This document shows, in pieces, positions 50,774 through 63,575 of a stretch of 64,000 nucleotides of DNA. Position 1 is the first letter of the stretch; each line of letters starts with the position of its first letter. The DNA lies in assembly GCA_036874045.1 (NCBI GenBank), contig JAZBRI010000011.1, positions 16,138,001 to 16,202,000 on the forward strand, in the 5' to 3' direction. The translations under genes were made by a program, and so were the position numbers. The notes below the pieces were generated by a model. That model was not told the DNA's origin. It saw nothing but the letters and a program-made list of their open reading frames with translations, and ran no database searches. The stretch is from Cymodocea nodosa. Taxonomy: Eukaryota > Streptophyta > Magnoliopsida > Alismatales > Cymodoceaceae.

Positions 50774-53606
50774 GGAGCACTTCTCGGTGCTGTTGCCTTC
50801 GTAATGGTTGTGGTTTTCACGGTCAATTATGCACGTTCCTTTCCAGGGCGGATGACTAATTTGGATTCGAAAGCCTACCGTTATTCATATTTAAGAAATA
50901 AATACACAGATAATCGACATCTCCTTTTATATTATACTAGTGAAAATCGTATTCTCGAGGATCTTTCGTATTGTTAATTTATATTAAGCATATATTACTT
51001 ATGAAATGAAATAAGTTTAAATAATAATAGTGATAGAAGCTACGTGTGAATGGTTTGGAAATATATATTAGCATGACAACTGTTAATGATGCCACACATA
51101 GAATTGTTTACCTGGGAAAGGCACTAAAATAAGAAATTATGTTAATTACGTATAATTGATCGAATTGTTTTTCGAATAGGAAATTTTTTGAAAATTGATT
51201 GATGGCAATCTTGATAATAAACAGACGGTATTCATTAGAATTGTGTCTATTTTAGGAAAGTTACGTCAGTCCAAGTTCTTTTTTCTTCTTCTTTATATAT
51301 TATAGAAAATTTTACAAAGATTCCAAATTTAAATTCAAATAAAATTACCCCTAATTTAGAAAATATAAAAAAAATTCGATTTTTTGAATTTGAAATGAGG
51401 ATGTACTTACTAGAATTTAAATCTTAGCGAAGAATGTGCAATTACGTGGTTCTAGACAACTCGACTGGTAAATTGATCGCTAGATGGATCTAATTCTTAA
51501 GACAAAAAAAAGGGTTTTGCAAGCATCCACTATTTTCGAATTTTTATTTTTGAAAATAAAATCTAATCACATCATTAATTGATTTATAATACAACCTACC
51601 ATCTAATAGACCAATAGTTAGTTTTGGTTAAATTTTTATAGATAATGACAATTTGAACTGTAATCTTATAGCATGACATTGATTATGCGAATCAATTTCG
51701 TTCAGATATTTTTATATGTTATAAAATCTTCAATTAAATTATATAAATTTAAATGTTTTCTCTAGAGGAATATTTTAATTTCTCTAGAATTAAATAATTT
51801 TTTCTCTTAACTTGCAATTTTTTGCTCTTGCAAGGGTACGGAAGAAGGTTATGTCCCAACGTGTTTCATTTAAAATTCGAAGTTGATAAGTTTTTACGAT
51901 TGATTATCTAACTAACATTAGCCTTCCTCTTTTTACCTACGCTTAAAATTGACCAGCTATAAAGGGATTAATCTCTATAGATGGAGCTGGTTAATTAGGG
52001 TTTTATATGGTTACCATAATTTTGTTGTATATTACCGTTAGTCTTAGCTATTCATATAAATACACTTTTTCGTAAAATCTACAATTGAAAGTAAATGCAG
52101 CTACCAGACGGTAATAATAATATTGTGAGAGAGATTCATAGGGACCGTACCATATAATTTTCATTTAAAATTTCGTCTAATTTTTAATGGTAGATTGAAT
52201 AAAGATTTGGAAATGTGAGAGATTATATGTATTGAGGAAATCTCAATTGAAATAATTATGGCTAGGAAATTGTAAATATTAGAGGACCAACTAGAGGCAT
52301 GGATCATAGATTAATTACGAGTAGTTCGTGGATTGTTTTCGGAAAAGGGCCAGAGACACGATAACCAGCATGCATGTATCTCTGTACAAGCTCTGCTGGT
52401 TTTTTGTCGCCGTTTTATCAATGATTCTCATAAAATGAACAGTTTTAGCATAAATAAATACATAATAGACAAATGGGAATTAATTGCAGGAGTAATTGCC
52501 ATCGGCAGTGAGTAGGCGCTTGATCTGAAATGAAACACCTGTACATGCATGAAAGCATGGAAAACGTATAGAAGATCGAAGGAGGCCTCGCCGGTCACGG
52601 GCGTGGTGGGGAATTAATGGAGAAAGGAGGTAATTATCAAAACATGAAGCACCAGCCAGCCGCGAGCCACAAGATCATTCCCAGCAACTTGTGGGGAAGT
52701 GAAGTTCTCCTCCTCCATCCGTCGCCGCCGCCGCTGCAGATGAGCTTGTGGTCGTGGTACGTGCACACCGTCTGTTTCCTGCATGCAACCCACCCACCCA
52801 TCCATCGATGTTAAAATGGTAGCAAAAGCTTTTCGGTACTCGTGATCATTACCTGGAAATAAAATTAACTTTTAACAAACGAACAGCAAGTACTGCCGTG
52901 ACGTCCAAGTTCCGAACATTAATTGGCAAATTCTTTGGAAGGTCACGCCAGCGTTTCTACTGCATCTACCCACCATCCACGCGAGTTTATACATAAAGAC
53001 TTCGAAAAGCGAAAGTTCTTAATTCACACCGCTGGTATTTTTTCCTCATTTTCTGAGAATTCAATATCTAATAAAATTAACTACTTTTTTCGGCAAAAAT
53101 CCTTTGATTCAAGTTACCCCAAAAACGTTACCGATATAACTCATTCGTGGGATCATTTGATACCATTCCTAAGTGGTGTGGAAGCAAAGTTGCCTGGCCA
53201 GATCATCAGTTTGCATATATTCTTCTGGACTCCTTTCACTTTCTCGTTTCCTATGTATATATTCTCACTTGTTAAAGTATGGGTAGCAAATCAATTCCTA
53301 GCTAGAAACAGTACCGGAACGATCGATATCTCTCTCGATCGACCGACATCACAGCAAACCATTTGCCTAAACAAGGTCTCGATCCCTACGCTCTTTCTCT
53401 ATATTAATTCCACGTACACACCCAAATCCATTCGCTTAACACATCAAAATCTGCTTCCGATCGAGACCAAGAAAAACAAAATCCAGCTGGTCCCGAATCA
53501 ACCACGTTCCAGCGAAAAGGAAAAGTCAGATTCAATGGTCATGCGGAAGATCAAGCTTAGCAGCTGAACATGATTAATTGCAGAACAAGCTAGCTAGGAA
53601 CACTGA
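50774..53606. other. Intergenic, no supported gene
   Basis: Upstream of MRS2 and downstream of the thaumatin-like gene. AT-rich. A small GC-richer patch at 52560-52810 has overlapping short frames with no recognisable domain. The frame 52923-53567 (214 codons, plus) overlaps the likely 3' flank of the thaumatin-like gene and shows no family signature. Confidence 0.55.
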
Positions 53607-54605
53607 TCAAGAGGGAGGTGCGCACCTGTTGGAGCAGAACGTAACGATGTAATCAGCGCTGGAGCAAGTGAAGATACTGCTGGGATCATCATAAGCATAG
53701 CTATAAGCGGCAGGACAGGCCTGCTTGAACATGTTGGAATAGTACGTAGGTTTGCACGTCAAGGGGTTCCCAAACACTCCCCTGCAACAGTACTCGTCCG
53801 TGTCGAACACCTCGCACGCGCTTCGGCACGCCACCACCTCCTTCCCCACCTTCTCCGCCAGCTCCTTGGGGCAGTTGGGCCTCAGGTCCCCGTCACAGCC
53901 CGCCCTGGAGCAGTTCCCCCGTCCGTTTACCGGAGTCACGACGATGGGCAGGTTGAACCCGTCCACCAGGCTGACGTCGTAAAAGTCCGGAGACGCCAGC
54001 GTGAACTCCGCGAGCGTGGCGGGGGCTTCGCCCGAGGATGTACACTGGAGGGTGGTTCCACAGGTGCCTGTCTGGCAGGAGCCGTTGCCGTTCCTGTCGA
54101 AGTTGCAGCCCGTGCGCGCCCAGATCCGGCCCGACCAGCCCACAGGGGCGTTGAAGATCACGGACTGGCCGGACTTGAGCGCGAAGCCGCCTCCGTTGAA
54201 CGCGTCGCCTGGTGTGATCCCAGGCCAGATGGTTGTCTTACAGTCGTTGATCAAGGTGAACACCCTCGCAGACTCCACCAGTACTCCGATGCCTATTGCA
54301 TTAATTCACATCAAATCGAGTCATATATACGAGCATCATCATCATTACATGATTGTGAACGTCAGTTGTTGCATGCATGAGCCAAATCATACATATATAT
54401 CTATCGACATGCATCTGTTAATTTGCATCAGGACCAATCGACGTCTGCAGCAGTGATGTGGATTTGGACCAAACTGTACGTAACACATAATCCGATCCCC
54501 TCATATGTATATATTCCATATATGAATCTGTAACTTACCAGGAGGACTTGAGGTTTGGAAGACCAACATCAACAGCAAAGCACCGAGACTACTTGATAAT
54601 CTCAT
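53607..54605 (-). CDS. Thaumatin-like protein (PR-5 family), 250 aa
   Basis: Two exons, 54539-54605 and 53607-54292, joined within a Gly codon. The first ~27 residues (MRLSSSLGALLLMLVFQTSS then a GVLVESA site) form a clear signal peptide for secretion. The mature part starts ARVFTLINDCKTTIWPGI and has the thaumatin signature GRIWARTGCNFDRNGNGSC. The acidic-cleft residues are present in order: Arg of GRIWAR, Glu of LAEFTL, Asp of DVSLVDG, and Asp of GCDGDL. I count 17 Cys, the usual 16 of large thaumatin-like proteins plus one in the C-terminal SNRCAPPS extension. Family role: apoplastic or vacuolar defence protein, some members binding or cleaving beta-1,3-glucan. Activity here is unknown. 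Confidence 0.95.
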
Positions 54606-54697
54606 GTTTGACGTGGCTCTTCGATCTCTCTGTTCTTTTCCTGCAGAAAGCATGCATGAAGTGGTTCGATCTCTTCCGGAACGGAACGGTGTTGGTG

Positions 54698-54728
<31 letters not shown>

Positions 54729-56151
54729 CGGTATGATTCAATAAGGTGCTGGTGTTCGTAAGTACTCACACATAATACGCGCGCAGTGGTGGCTCGATTG
54801 ATGCACGGTTGCTTTTTCGGAGTAGAAAATGACACGTCGGTGGTATTTAGCCAAATCCGAAGGCATTCGGAGAAGCGCTACCTTGCTTGGATGACCAGGC
54901 GGGCAATGATGGACGATACCTTTCTCACTTGAATGTTTCAGGTATCACAGCTCATTCGAGGGCTAGCAGTGGTGTTGTACAAAGTGAGTTTGTCCTTTTT
55001 TCTCGATTACTTTTGACAGACTTCAGGCCGGGCTGTATTCATATGTATCAAATGCTACATCAATCAAAGAAATCTCATATGCACATCCATACAAATTCGT
55101 TATAGATAAAGATAGAAGAACAAAGGAAAGCATTGGCTGATCGATGAGAAAAAGATTCTACCAGAGGAAAAGAATACGGGAGAAAGCAGAAGAGAAACAG
55201 AAAAGACAGAGGCAAAAGAGAGGAAAGGACATATTCACGTGGAATGTTACATGTACATCTTGTTTTTAAATTAACTCGACAATAACATAAAAACGAGAGA
55301 AAAATACGTACGATGAAGAGATCATAATTCGTACACCCACGCAATTTTTCGCGTAAAAGTTCGAGTTAATCGGATCAAGCGGTAGAGTTTACACGTATGA
55401 GCTGCAGAATAGTTTTGTCCCCTTCGCGGCGTTCGATGAGATGAATCTTCAATTTGAAAACAAATATAGTTTATTGAATAAAGAGATAGTCTAAATACAT
55501 CCTAAGACTAAATTTAGTTCGGGGTTTGTTTATTTTGTTTCGAACAAGATTGATGATCTACGACCACGTTAAAAGGAAGCAGAAATCTCAGCATCATCCA
55601 CCCACGCTGCTACAAAAATCCATCGTCACAGAGGAATATCTCTCGCCAGGACAGGACGAGGAGATTATCCGCACGAACGTATTTGTCCTCCGACATTTCC
55701 ACGTTGTGTTTTCAGAAAAAGATAATGCTGGTGTGGGTTTTTTACTTACGGATTAATATATTTTTCATGGAATAAATTACTGTAAGTAATCGATCAAAAA
55801 ATAATTCTCGTCGCTTCCACGGTCTTTTCTTGGAAATGCGCCCTCTACGGTAAAAAAGAAACCGCCATCCCAAGAAAGAAGGCGATGTCACCATCCGTGT
55901 GGTTATACACGTCATATATTTCGCATTAGCCGTGTGGGACCCACCATCCGTCGTCCTTTTTGCTCTCCGGGTGAAAAAAAAAAAGTACCGACATCAGTAC
56001 GGTGACGACAGGCAACGTTAATGCACAGTTAAGCACAATCGCGAGTGATCGTATTCACTCTCCCCACCTTTTCTTCCCATGTTCTCGACGGCAAGGACCG
56101 CAGAAGTCGTCGTTTCAAACCTAGTAGCAGCAACCGCCGCCATTTCGCACA
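54606..56151. other. Divergent upstream region of thaumatin-like and SPARK-like genes
   Basis: About 1.5 kb between divergent start codons. No recognisable domain in the short frames. The SPARK-like gene's leader is likely within about 56000-56151. Confidence 0.55.
54698..54728. promoter_or_regulatory. (GT)n/(TA)n tract, possible TATA region of the thaumatin-like gene
   Basis: A GT run passing into tatatatatata lies about 95-120 bases upstream of the ATG at 54605. On the minus strand this offers TATATA at a plausible promoter distance; it is also a microsatellite, so TATA function is only inferred. Confidence 0.4.
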
Positions 56152-59100
56152 ATGTGGAGGTTTTCGATCATCCGGTGGATGATAATCCTGCTCGCGATGA
56201 TCTTGAGCGGAGCAACCCACACGTCGCTTGTCACAGCAGTTGCAGGTCGGAAAGTGCAAGCTTAATCTTCTTTTGGGCTTCCGAGTTTGTAATGGATTCG
56301 GTTGCTGTTGGAGTTCTTTTGATTGCGTTTTTTATTGATGCTTTACTCCGCTGCTTGCTGTTTTGTGGTCTCTGATTTGTGAACCTTTTTGTTTTTCTGG
56401 AATGCTTTCTGTTTGATTTTTAGTAAAATGTTGTTTCTGCTGGTGGAATTCATTTCCCTTTTGTTGGTGGACGGTTGTCGCTCCAATGAGGTAGTTCCGT
56501 GCTTGAAGTTTCAGAGGGATTTTTAGCCTTATGCGCCAATAATGGTGCCTGCTTGTTTATCTCGATTCCAAAGCAACACTAACTGAGACGTTGGAAGTGT
56601 GTTTGAGGACCATACAATTGGTGAACCGCTGAGATTAAGCAAAAAGAAGCATTTTGTTGAATGTCACAAAAAAATGCAGTCGTAAAGGTGTAGGAACACA
56701 TTGATACTTGTTTACCATGATTGAAGCGAGAGATGTGGGATATGTTTGTATTCCAAAACTTTGAATGTTAAGTTCGTGAAAGTTAATTTAATCACATGCA
56801 ATTAGGATTTACTGGTGTTCTAGCTTTCGCTCATCAACCTTGGCCCAATCAGTTATGAAAAAGTTAGGGTGATGACTTTTCTCTGTTACAGTGTTAACCG
56901 GCAACCCATTGTGTTACCTATTTGGTAGTTTCATAATTTTAAATTATATATATAGATTTTACTTTAGAGTTTAAAGGATTTAGATTGAGTCGGTCAAAAG
57001 CTCAATACATGGAATGTAAATTCAACAAAAATAGGAATAATGATGTAGGTATATACTTAGATGACCATGAGATCCATAAAAATAAAACTTTTAAATACTT
57101 AGGATCTATAATGATTAGCAATGGTGAAATTTTATAGAATATTATTCATAGGATTAAAGTAGATTGGATGAAGTGGAGAAATGCTTCTAGAGTGTTATAT
57201 GATAGGGGGATACCCTTAAAATTAAATGGAAATTTTTATAGTGCAAAAAGTTAGTGTTGTTGACATGCGTATGGTTAGATGGATGAGTGGTAATATGAAA
57301 GGGATAAACCAAAAGATGATTTCATTAGGAAAAGAGTAGGAGTTGCACCTATTAAAGATAAAATATGAAAAATTGATTTACTTGGTTTGACCATGTCTTT
57401 AAAAGAACAAAAAATGGATTAATTAGGAGAGGGGAATTAATTAGTGTAAAAGAAATTAAAAAAGGTAGAGGTAGATCTAAAACTACTTAGTTAAAAATAG
57501 TAAGAAAATATTTAAATTTATGTAAATTAACCAAAGATTTAACAATAAATAGAAATATTTGAAAAAAAGGGATTCATGTGACTGACCCCACATAGTAAGA
57601 TTATGATTTAGATTGTTACATATATAGAGTTTACAAAGAATCTCTAACTTTTCAACCTAACCTTAACTTTATAGATATTATCTAGTCTTTTAGATAAGTT
57701 AGGTGTGATATATTTGAATGATTAAATATATTATATATAATTAGAAATGCTTTATTGTTAAATATTTGTCTAAAAAATATTGTATCTACCACCTTTAGCA
57801 AATGTATGAATTAAAATAACGATTATGTCATTTGTTATTTAATTTAATCAATAAAAAATCTTATATTTTCTATGAAAATAATTAATCTTAACTCAAAAGT
57901 TCATCCATTTGACTTATTAACCCTAACCATTAATTTAAATTAGGTTGGGTTAAGGTCAATTGTTGAGAAAAAGTGGGTTGTGATCTAACCCATTATCTAT
58001 TATCACAAGATGAGTGAGTCTTACATGCCTACCTATAGTGTTGTTCAAATTGGTAAGTAAAATAAATTTGAGAAATGCAACTATAGTTGATATGAGGAAT
58101 GAAACAAAGCAGACCCTTCACAAACACATGGGATTGAAAATTGCTTGTCTTCTATAATACACAAGTTGTTACCTATGAGAGTGTGGGCCTTTCAATTAGG
58201 CTTTTTTAGTCTTTTTATAAGATTGAATGAAACAAGTATTGTAACATTAAACATGATTGTTGCAACTTGTGATCCTTTTAAAATGTAAGTGTTGGTGTTT
58301 ATTGTATAATATTGTATTAGGGCCCATTACAATCCACTAGCCTTGTATAAATTCTCTTGTCTTAATGTAATTACACAACTTAATCCCTAAGTAATCTCTA
58401 CATGGTATCTGAGCTTTAGGGTTTTTCTTTTCTTCTTCTACTACTATCATTTGTCGTCTCCAGGGATCATTGGTTGTCTACCTACATCAAGGGGTTGCTG
58501 TCTTCTCTAGGTTCTTGTTGCTTTTGATGTGTTGACCTTTTTTTTTTTTGACAGACCCAACTAAGATTGAATGGATGAGCAAACTAAGAGCTATTGAGGT
58601 TAAACTTAACCCCTCTAATTATCATTTATGGGTGTCAGCATTTGAGATATTTCTCGCTGCACACACAAAGGAACATTATTTTCACGATAATTTGTCGTAC
58701 ATCAAGGTTGCTACCTATGCTACTTGGTATGTTGCAGATTGTATCGTCATCTCATGGTTGATTGTGAGCATTAACAAAATGATTGCTCACAACATCTCTC
58801 ATGTCCATCTTGCCAAAAGGATTTGGGAGACCTTGTAGGATATGTATGACAATGACAGCAATATCTCTAGGGTTTGTGAAGTGTATAAACAACTCTTCAC
58901 TCTACATCAAGGCGATTGATTGGTCCATGACTACTACAATACTTTGAAATTTTTTCTTGGTGAGTTAGACTTTTACCAACCTTTTGTCATTGATTTACTT
59001 ACTCTGTGATGCTATTGCAAGGAGCTCGCCATCACTATTTTCCTCACTAGCCTCAATTTGAACCTCTTTAACCCCATTTGCAATCATATTCTTGGTGGTG

Positions 59101-62100
59101 ATTTTGTTCCATTGCTTCAAATCATGTTCAACAATGTTCTTTAGGTGAAACTGTTGTCACATGTCTCTATCACTGAGTTGTTGACACTCTTGTCTACCTC
59201 CAATGAACCTGATCGTCGCCCAGATGCTCCTCCCTCCTCTCGTGGGAAAGGGTGGACTAGTAAAAGCAAATTTGGCCCCTATGAACACTATGACAAATGC
59301 AATCACATGTCTGACTGCTATTAGGCAAAATTTAGGCACTTGGTTCAATTGCCTACCTTTCCAGCCAGTCCTACTACACACATTTTTGTTGAGGTTTTTC
59401 CCAATCTTGACCCTTTTACGTAGAAGGTTGTTGTGATTTCTCAAAGTGATTATGACAATCTTCTCACTTTTGGGCAAAATAGAATGCTACCCATGCCTAC
59501 CTCTTTGATATAGCCTCCTTTTCCTTGGATAAGACTTAGGTGATTGGTTCTGATGCTTCCCAATACATGTTGTGTACCAAAACATTTTTTACACGTTTTA
59601 TTGAACTATCAAATTATCATTCAGTTGCTTTAGCAAATGGGCATACCTATATAGTTAAAGGTCAAGGTGATGTTTCTGTTATCACTTATCTTGCTCTTCA
59701 AAAAGTTTTATTTGTTCTTGATTTTTCTAATTGTCTATTATCCATTAGTACCATTATTAAACAACTTTATTGTTATGTTACCTTCTACCCTTTTCATTGC
59801 ACACTTTAAGATTTGTAGATGGAAAGGAGAATTGGTTTGGGTCATGATTGTGGCAATGATGTTTATGTCTTGACTAAAGATGATATACCTCAAGAGTTGG
59901 CTTCTCTTGTGACCTCATGTGATTCTTCTTTGATGTAGCATTGTCATTTGGGACACCCTTCATTTTGTAAGCTTCAAGATGCCCTTTCATCACTCTCTCT
60001 ATCACCAGTTTTCTATCAATCATGTATTTTTGGAAAACAATTTCATTCATCTTACAAGGGTTGTAATTTATTTTCTAGTTTTAGTCCTTTAGAATTCATT
60101 ACTTGTGATATTTGGGGTTCGTCTCATCAAGTGTCAATATCTAGATATCAGTACCATATTGTCTTTGTGGATGAATTTTCTAGAGTTTCTTGGGTGTATT
60201 TGTTGAAAGATTAACAAACTATTGTTGATGTAATCAGCACTTTATTTAATAAAATCAAAAATCGATTTGATATTATTTTTAAAATCTTTCGTATTGACAA
60301 TGCTTTAGAATTTTTTCAAGCTAATGTTCAAAAGTTTTGTACTAATTAAGACATTCTTCATCAGACCACTTGCCATTACACATTTCAATAGAATGAGAGG
60401 GATGTTGCTTGTACCCTTATGATTGAGATACATGTTTCCTAGTATTTATGGTCTAATGTCTTCCTTACTGTTTCCTATTTGATTAATAGGATGCCCTATT
60501 CCTCCTTAGATGGTGAAATCCCCCTTAGGTGCTTATGTCCTTAGGGGGAGCTTTCCCACCTGCCACCTCATGTTTTTGGGTGTATTGTATTTGTTAAAAA
60601 AATTCCTCTTACTTTAGATAAACTTGCTCCTTAGTCTATTAAGTGTGTTTTTGTTAGGTATTCACATACCTAAAAGGATTACTGCTATTTTCACCTATTT
60701 GCATGTTGTTATATTGTTTCCTTTGATGTCATTTTCCTTGAGGACATTTCCTTCTTTGATAGGGCCTCATCTTTGTCTTCTTTCTCCTCTATTGACCCTA
60801 TTCTTATGTGTTCTTATCTTTCTTTGGTGGATGTTCCTCTATGACATCACCTCCATTATAGGAATATCATTGGAGGCTTACAACAATGCCAACGTTACTC
60901 CAGTCGGTCTCATCCTCCTCTACAAATCCCCCTCCTAATGATTTGCTCCATCCTATCGTTCATAAAAAAGGTACCTATGCATTTGCTAAGAATCCCATTT
61001 CTTCCTTTGTATCCTATGATCATCTTACCCCCATTCGTCGTCATTTCTCTATTTCCCTTCTATCTAAATCAATTCTTAAGTCTTATCATGAGGCACTTAC
61101 CCTTTTGCATTTGAAGCAAGTTATGAATGTAGAGATGTAGACATTGGTTGACAGGGGCACATGAATGCTCATTTCTTGTTCAGATGATGCACCTATTGTT
61201 ACATGTTGTTGGGCTTATATTGTTAAACGGAAGGCCAATGGATCTATTGAGCGATACAAGGCTTGCCTTGTTGCATATGAGTTTATACAAACCTATGGTG
61301 TGGATTATGTGGAGACTTTTTTACTATTTGCTCTACTCAAGAACTCCATTCAGGTCATTTTTGCCCTTGTTCATTTTTGTTGGGCTCTCTCTTAACTAGA
61401 CGTCAATTGCTTTTCTTTATGGTAATCTTGATCAAAAAGTCTTTATGGAGCAACCTTCCAGGTATGTTACTTAGAGGGAGAATACTATATGCCTGCTCCA
61501 AAAGACTATCTATGACCTTAAGCAAAGTCTACATACTTGGTTTGCCAAGTTTAGCTCTATTGTATTACAACACAAATTTAGGAAATGCCCTATTGATCTC
61601 TCCATTTTCATTAAGAAAAGCCCTATTGATCCTTATAGGTAATGTCATACTTGTCATATACATTGATGATATCTTGTTGACAAGAAGTGATTTGATTGGT
61701 ATTCAGAAGACTAAGTCCTACTTAGAAAAACACTTTAACATTAGAGATATGGGCAAGCCTAAATATTTCTTGGGTATGGAGTTTGCCTATAAGAAAGATA
61801 AGTTGTCACTCTCTCAAAGGAAGTATGTACTAGACTTATTGGAGGAGATTGGTCTTTTAGGGTGCAAGCCTAATTGTACACTAATTGAGCAAAATCTTTC
61901 CTTTTGGGACAAAACTTCTGAGCTCTTTTAAGACATTGGCAGATACCGTAGATTGGTTAGCAAACTCATATATCTTACTATTACATGGTCTAATATCTCT
62001 TATGTTGTTAGTCTCCTAAGCCAATTCATGTAAGAACCTTGTAAGGTACATTGGAATGAAAAGGGAATCTAGGAAAAGGATTGATTTATGCTCCTCACGA

Positions 62101-63575
62101 ACATCTACATGTTGAGATATACTTTGATGTAGGATACAGTGGAGATCAAGATAGACATTCAACATTTGGTTACTACACTTATATAGATGAAAATCTTGTT
62201 ACTTAGAGGAACAAGAAATAGAATGTTGTATTCAAATCTAGTGTTAAAACGGAGTATCAATTTATGTCATAGACAACTAGTGAAATGATTTAACTAAGAT
62301 ACTTGTTGACTGAACTTGGGGCTCAAGTTAGACTTCTAATGACATATATTGTGATAATCAAGTTGTTATCTATATAGCCATCAATGATATATTTCACGAG
62401 CGCACTAAGCATATAGAAATATGACTACTGCTATGTTAGAGAGTGTGGTAGCTAGGGTCATCTCCACTCCATATACTTGGTCTTCTCAATAGATGATAGA
62501 TGTTTTTACAAAGGGGCTGAGTGTTAGTATTTTCAATGATTTTTGTAACAAGTTGGGACTATTTGATATATGTGCTCCAGCTTGAGGGAGAGTGTTGGTA
62601 TTTATTGTATAATCTTGTATTAGTGCCCATTACAACCCACTAGCTTTGTATAAATACTCTTGTCTTAATGTAATTACACAACTTAATCCTATGTAATCTC
62701 TTCAATAAAGATAAAAACGAGAAAAAAAAATATTTAATGGTAGTAGGAGACAATCTTCCTTGATTTGAATGGCAAATGATGCACAGTAACTCAAAGATGA
62801 TCGCTTGGCTGAATCCAGTCACTTTTTATGCATTATGTTTAATCCCTCGACATTTCCTTGCCTGGTGGACCAGGTTCACTACCTTCATCATTGAACAATG
62901 TATCTACATTTTTCTCAGATATTTTGCTGTGTAGGGTTTTTTTGTCACCAATGCTTCTGACAATATAGAACAGTTGTGTTTTTGGTTGGCATTACTCAAA
63001 ACCTTAAGCTTATTTTGTTGGTGCAGATTGTCCCTTGGATTTAAGTTGGTCAAACTTTACTCTAGCAAGTACTTTGTGTTCCAATCCAAGTGAAAGAGGA
63101 TTATGTTGCCGTCATCTCAGTGTTTTTGTTGCAGTTTCTGTTGCCCGATATGCAAATGTAACTGGCAAGCTAGGGGTTCCACCTGCATTCTCTGCTATGT
63201 GTGTTAATTATGTATCTGACATCTTAAAGTTGCATGGGATTCCATCTGATGCTATGATATTTTGTGGCCTTGGATCAAAAATCTTGGTTACTTATGAATG
63301 CAAGGGGAGAACAACCATTTTGGAAATGTTGCAGTCTCCCAATTTCAATGATGTTGTGAATAACTGCAACATACCACTGAATTCAGATTTTAGATGCAGA
63401 AGATGCTTAAATTCTGCTATTTTATACCTTCACCGTCTTATAGCATCCGATGATAATGTTACTTTAAGCATTTGTCGTGATGCTGCTTTTGTTTCTCTAG
63501 TAAACAGTGGTGACCAGTTGTCGGCCCTTGATAAAGCAAGTTGTTTCTTTGGAGTTGAACCAGACATTCTTCCAG
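56152..63575 (+). CDS. SPARK-like Cys-rich secreted/receptor protein, 5' part; continues beyond right edge
   Basis: Exon 1 (56152-56245) encodes MWRFSIIRWMIILLAMILSG and ends VTAVA plus one base, a good signal peptide. Exon 2 (63027-63575) restores frame at a split Asp codon and gives DCPLDLSWSNFTLASTLCSN, GLCCRHLSVFVAVSVARYAN, GLGSKILVTYECKGRTTILE, CRRCLNSAILYLHRLI and CRDAAFVSLVNSGDQLSALD, with about a dozen Cys. It leaves one base for an exon just outside the window. This extracellular domain resembles the SPARK module of plant receptor-like kinases (for example those acting in arbuscular mycorrhiza) and of related GPI-anchored proteins. Whether a kinase, a GPI anchor or neither follows cannot be seen. 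The intron between the two exons is 6.8 kb and full of retroelement DNA. Confidence 0.78.
56976..57612 (+). mobile_element. LINE retroelement 3' fragment, decayed
   Basis: In broken plus-strand frames one can read the C-terminal end of a non-LTR reverse transcriptase ORF: YLGSIMISNGEI, RIKVDWMKWRNASRVLYDRG, VDMRMVRWMSGNMKG and VGVAPI, then a WF/DHV-type segment. It ends near a GIHVTDPT-like tail. Stops and frame changes are numerous, so it is a 5'-truncated relic. It lies in intron 1 of the SPARK-like gene in the gene's own orientation. Confidence 0.75.
58290..58402 (+). repeat. 5' LTR of intron-borne copia element
   Basis: Starts TGTTGGTGTT, ends CTCTACA, followed at once by the primer-binding site. 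Confidence 0.88.
58403..58414 (+). promoter_or_regulatory. Primer-binding site of intron-borne copia element
   Basis: TGGTATCTGAGC, one base off the usual TGGTATCAGAGC complementary to initiator Met-tRNA. Confidence 0.85.
62593..62704 (+). repeat. 3' LTR of intron-borne copia element
   Basis: Matches 58290-58402 over its length with about eight substitutions and one missing base. Confidence 0.88.

Larger units (their letters stand above)
58290..62704 (+). mobile_element. Ty1/copia LTR retrotransposon, near full-length but inactive
   Basis: LTRs of about 113 bases at 58290-58402 and 62593-62704 begin TGTTGG and end CA. They differ at about eight positions plus one indel. Inside the 5' LTR is TGGTATCTGAGC (58403-58414), a Met-tRNA primer site; before the 3' LTR is gagggagag. 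The order on the plus strand is copia-like: Gag (58548-58838), a protease-like region near 59540, integrase (FSRVSWVYLLKD near 60190), and reverse transcriptase (61165-61345, and 61640-61930 with the catalytic YIDDIL and FLGMEFAY). A worn RNase H lies near 62200-62480. Many in-frame stops (for instance before and after each fragment) show it cannot make Pol. No clean target duplication: flanking pentamers differ. It sits in the SPARK-like gene's intron 1. Confidence 0.9.

Noticed and set aside
52614..52814. Overlapping 63-65 codon frames on both strands, one with a hydrophobic end
   Set aside because: No recognisable motif, no splice partner; too short to support.
52923..53567. 214-codon plus-strand frame
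   Set aside because: No domain, low-complexity polar content, and it overlaps the 3' flank of the thaumatin-like gene on the other strand.
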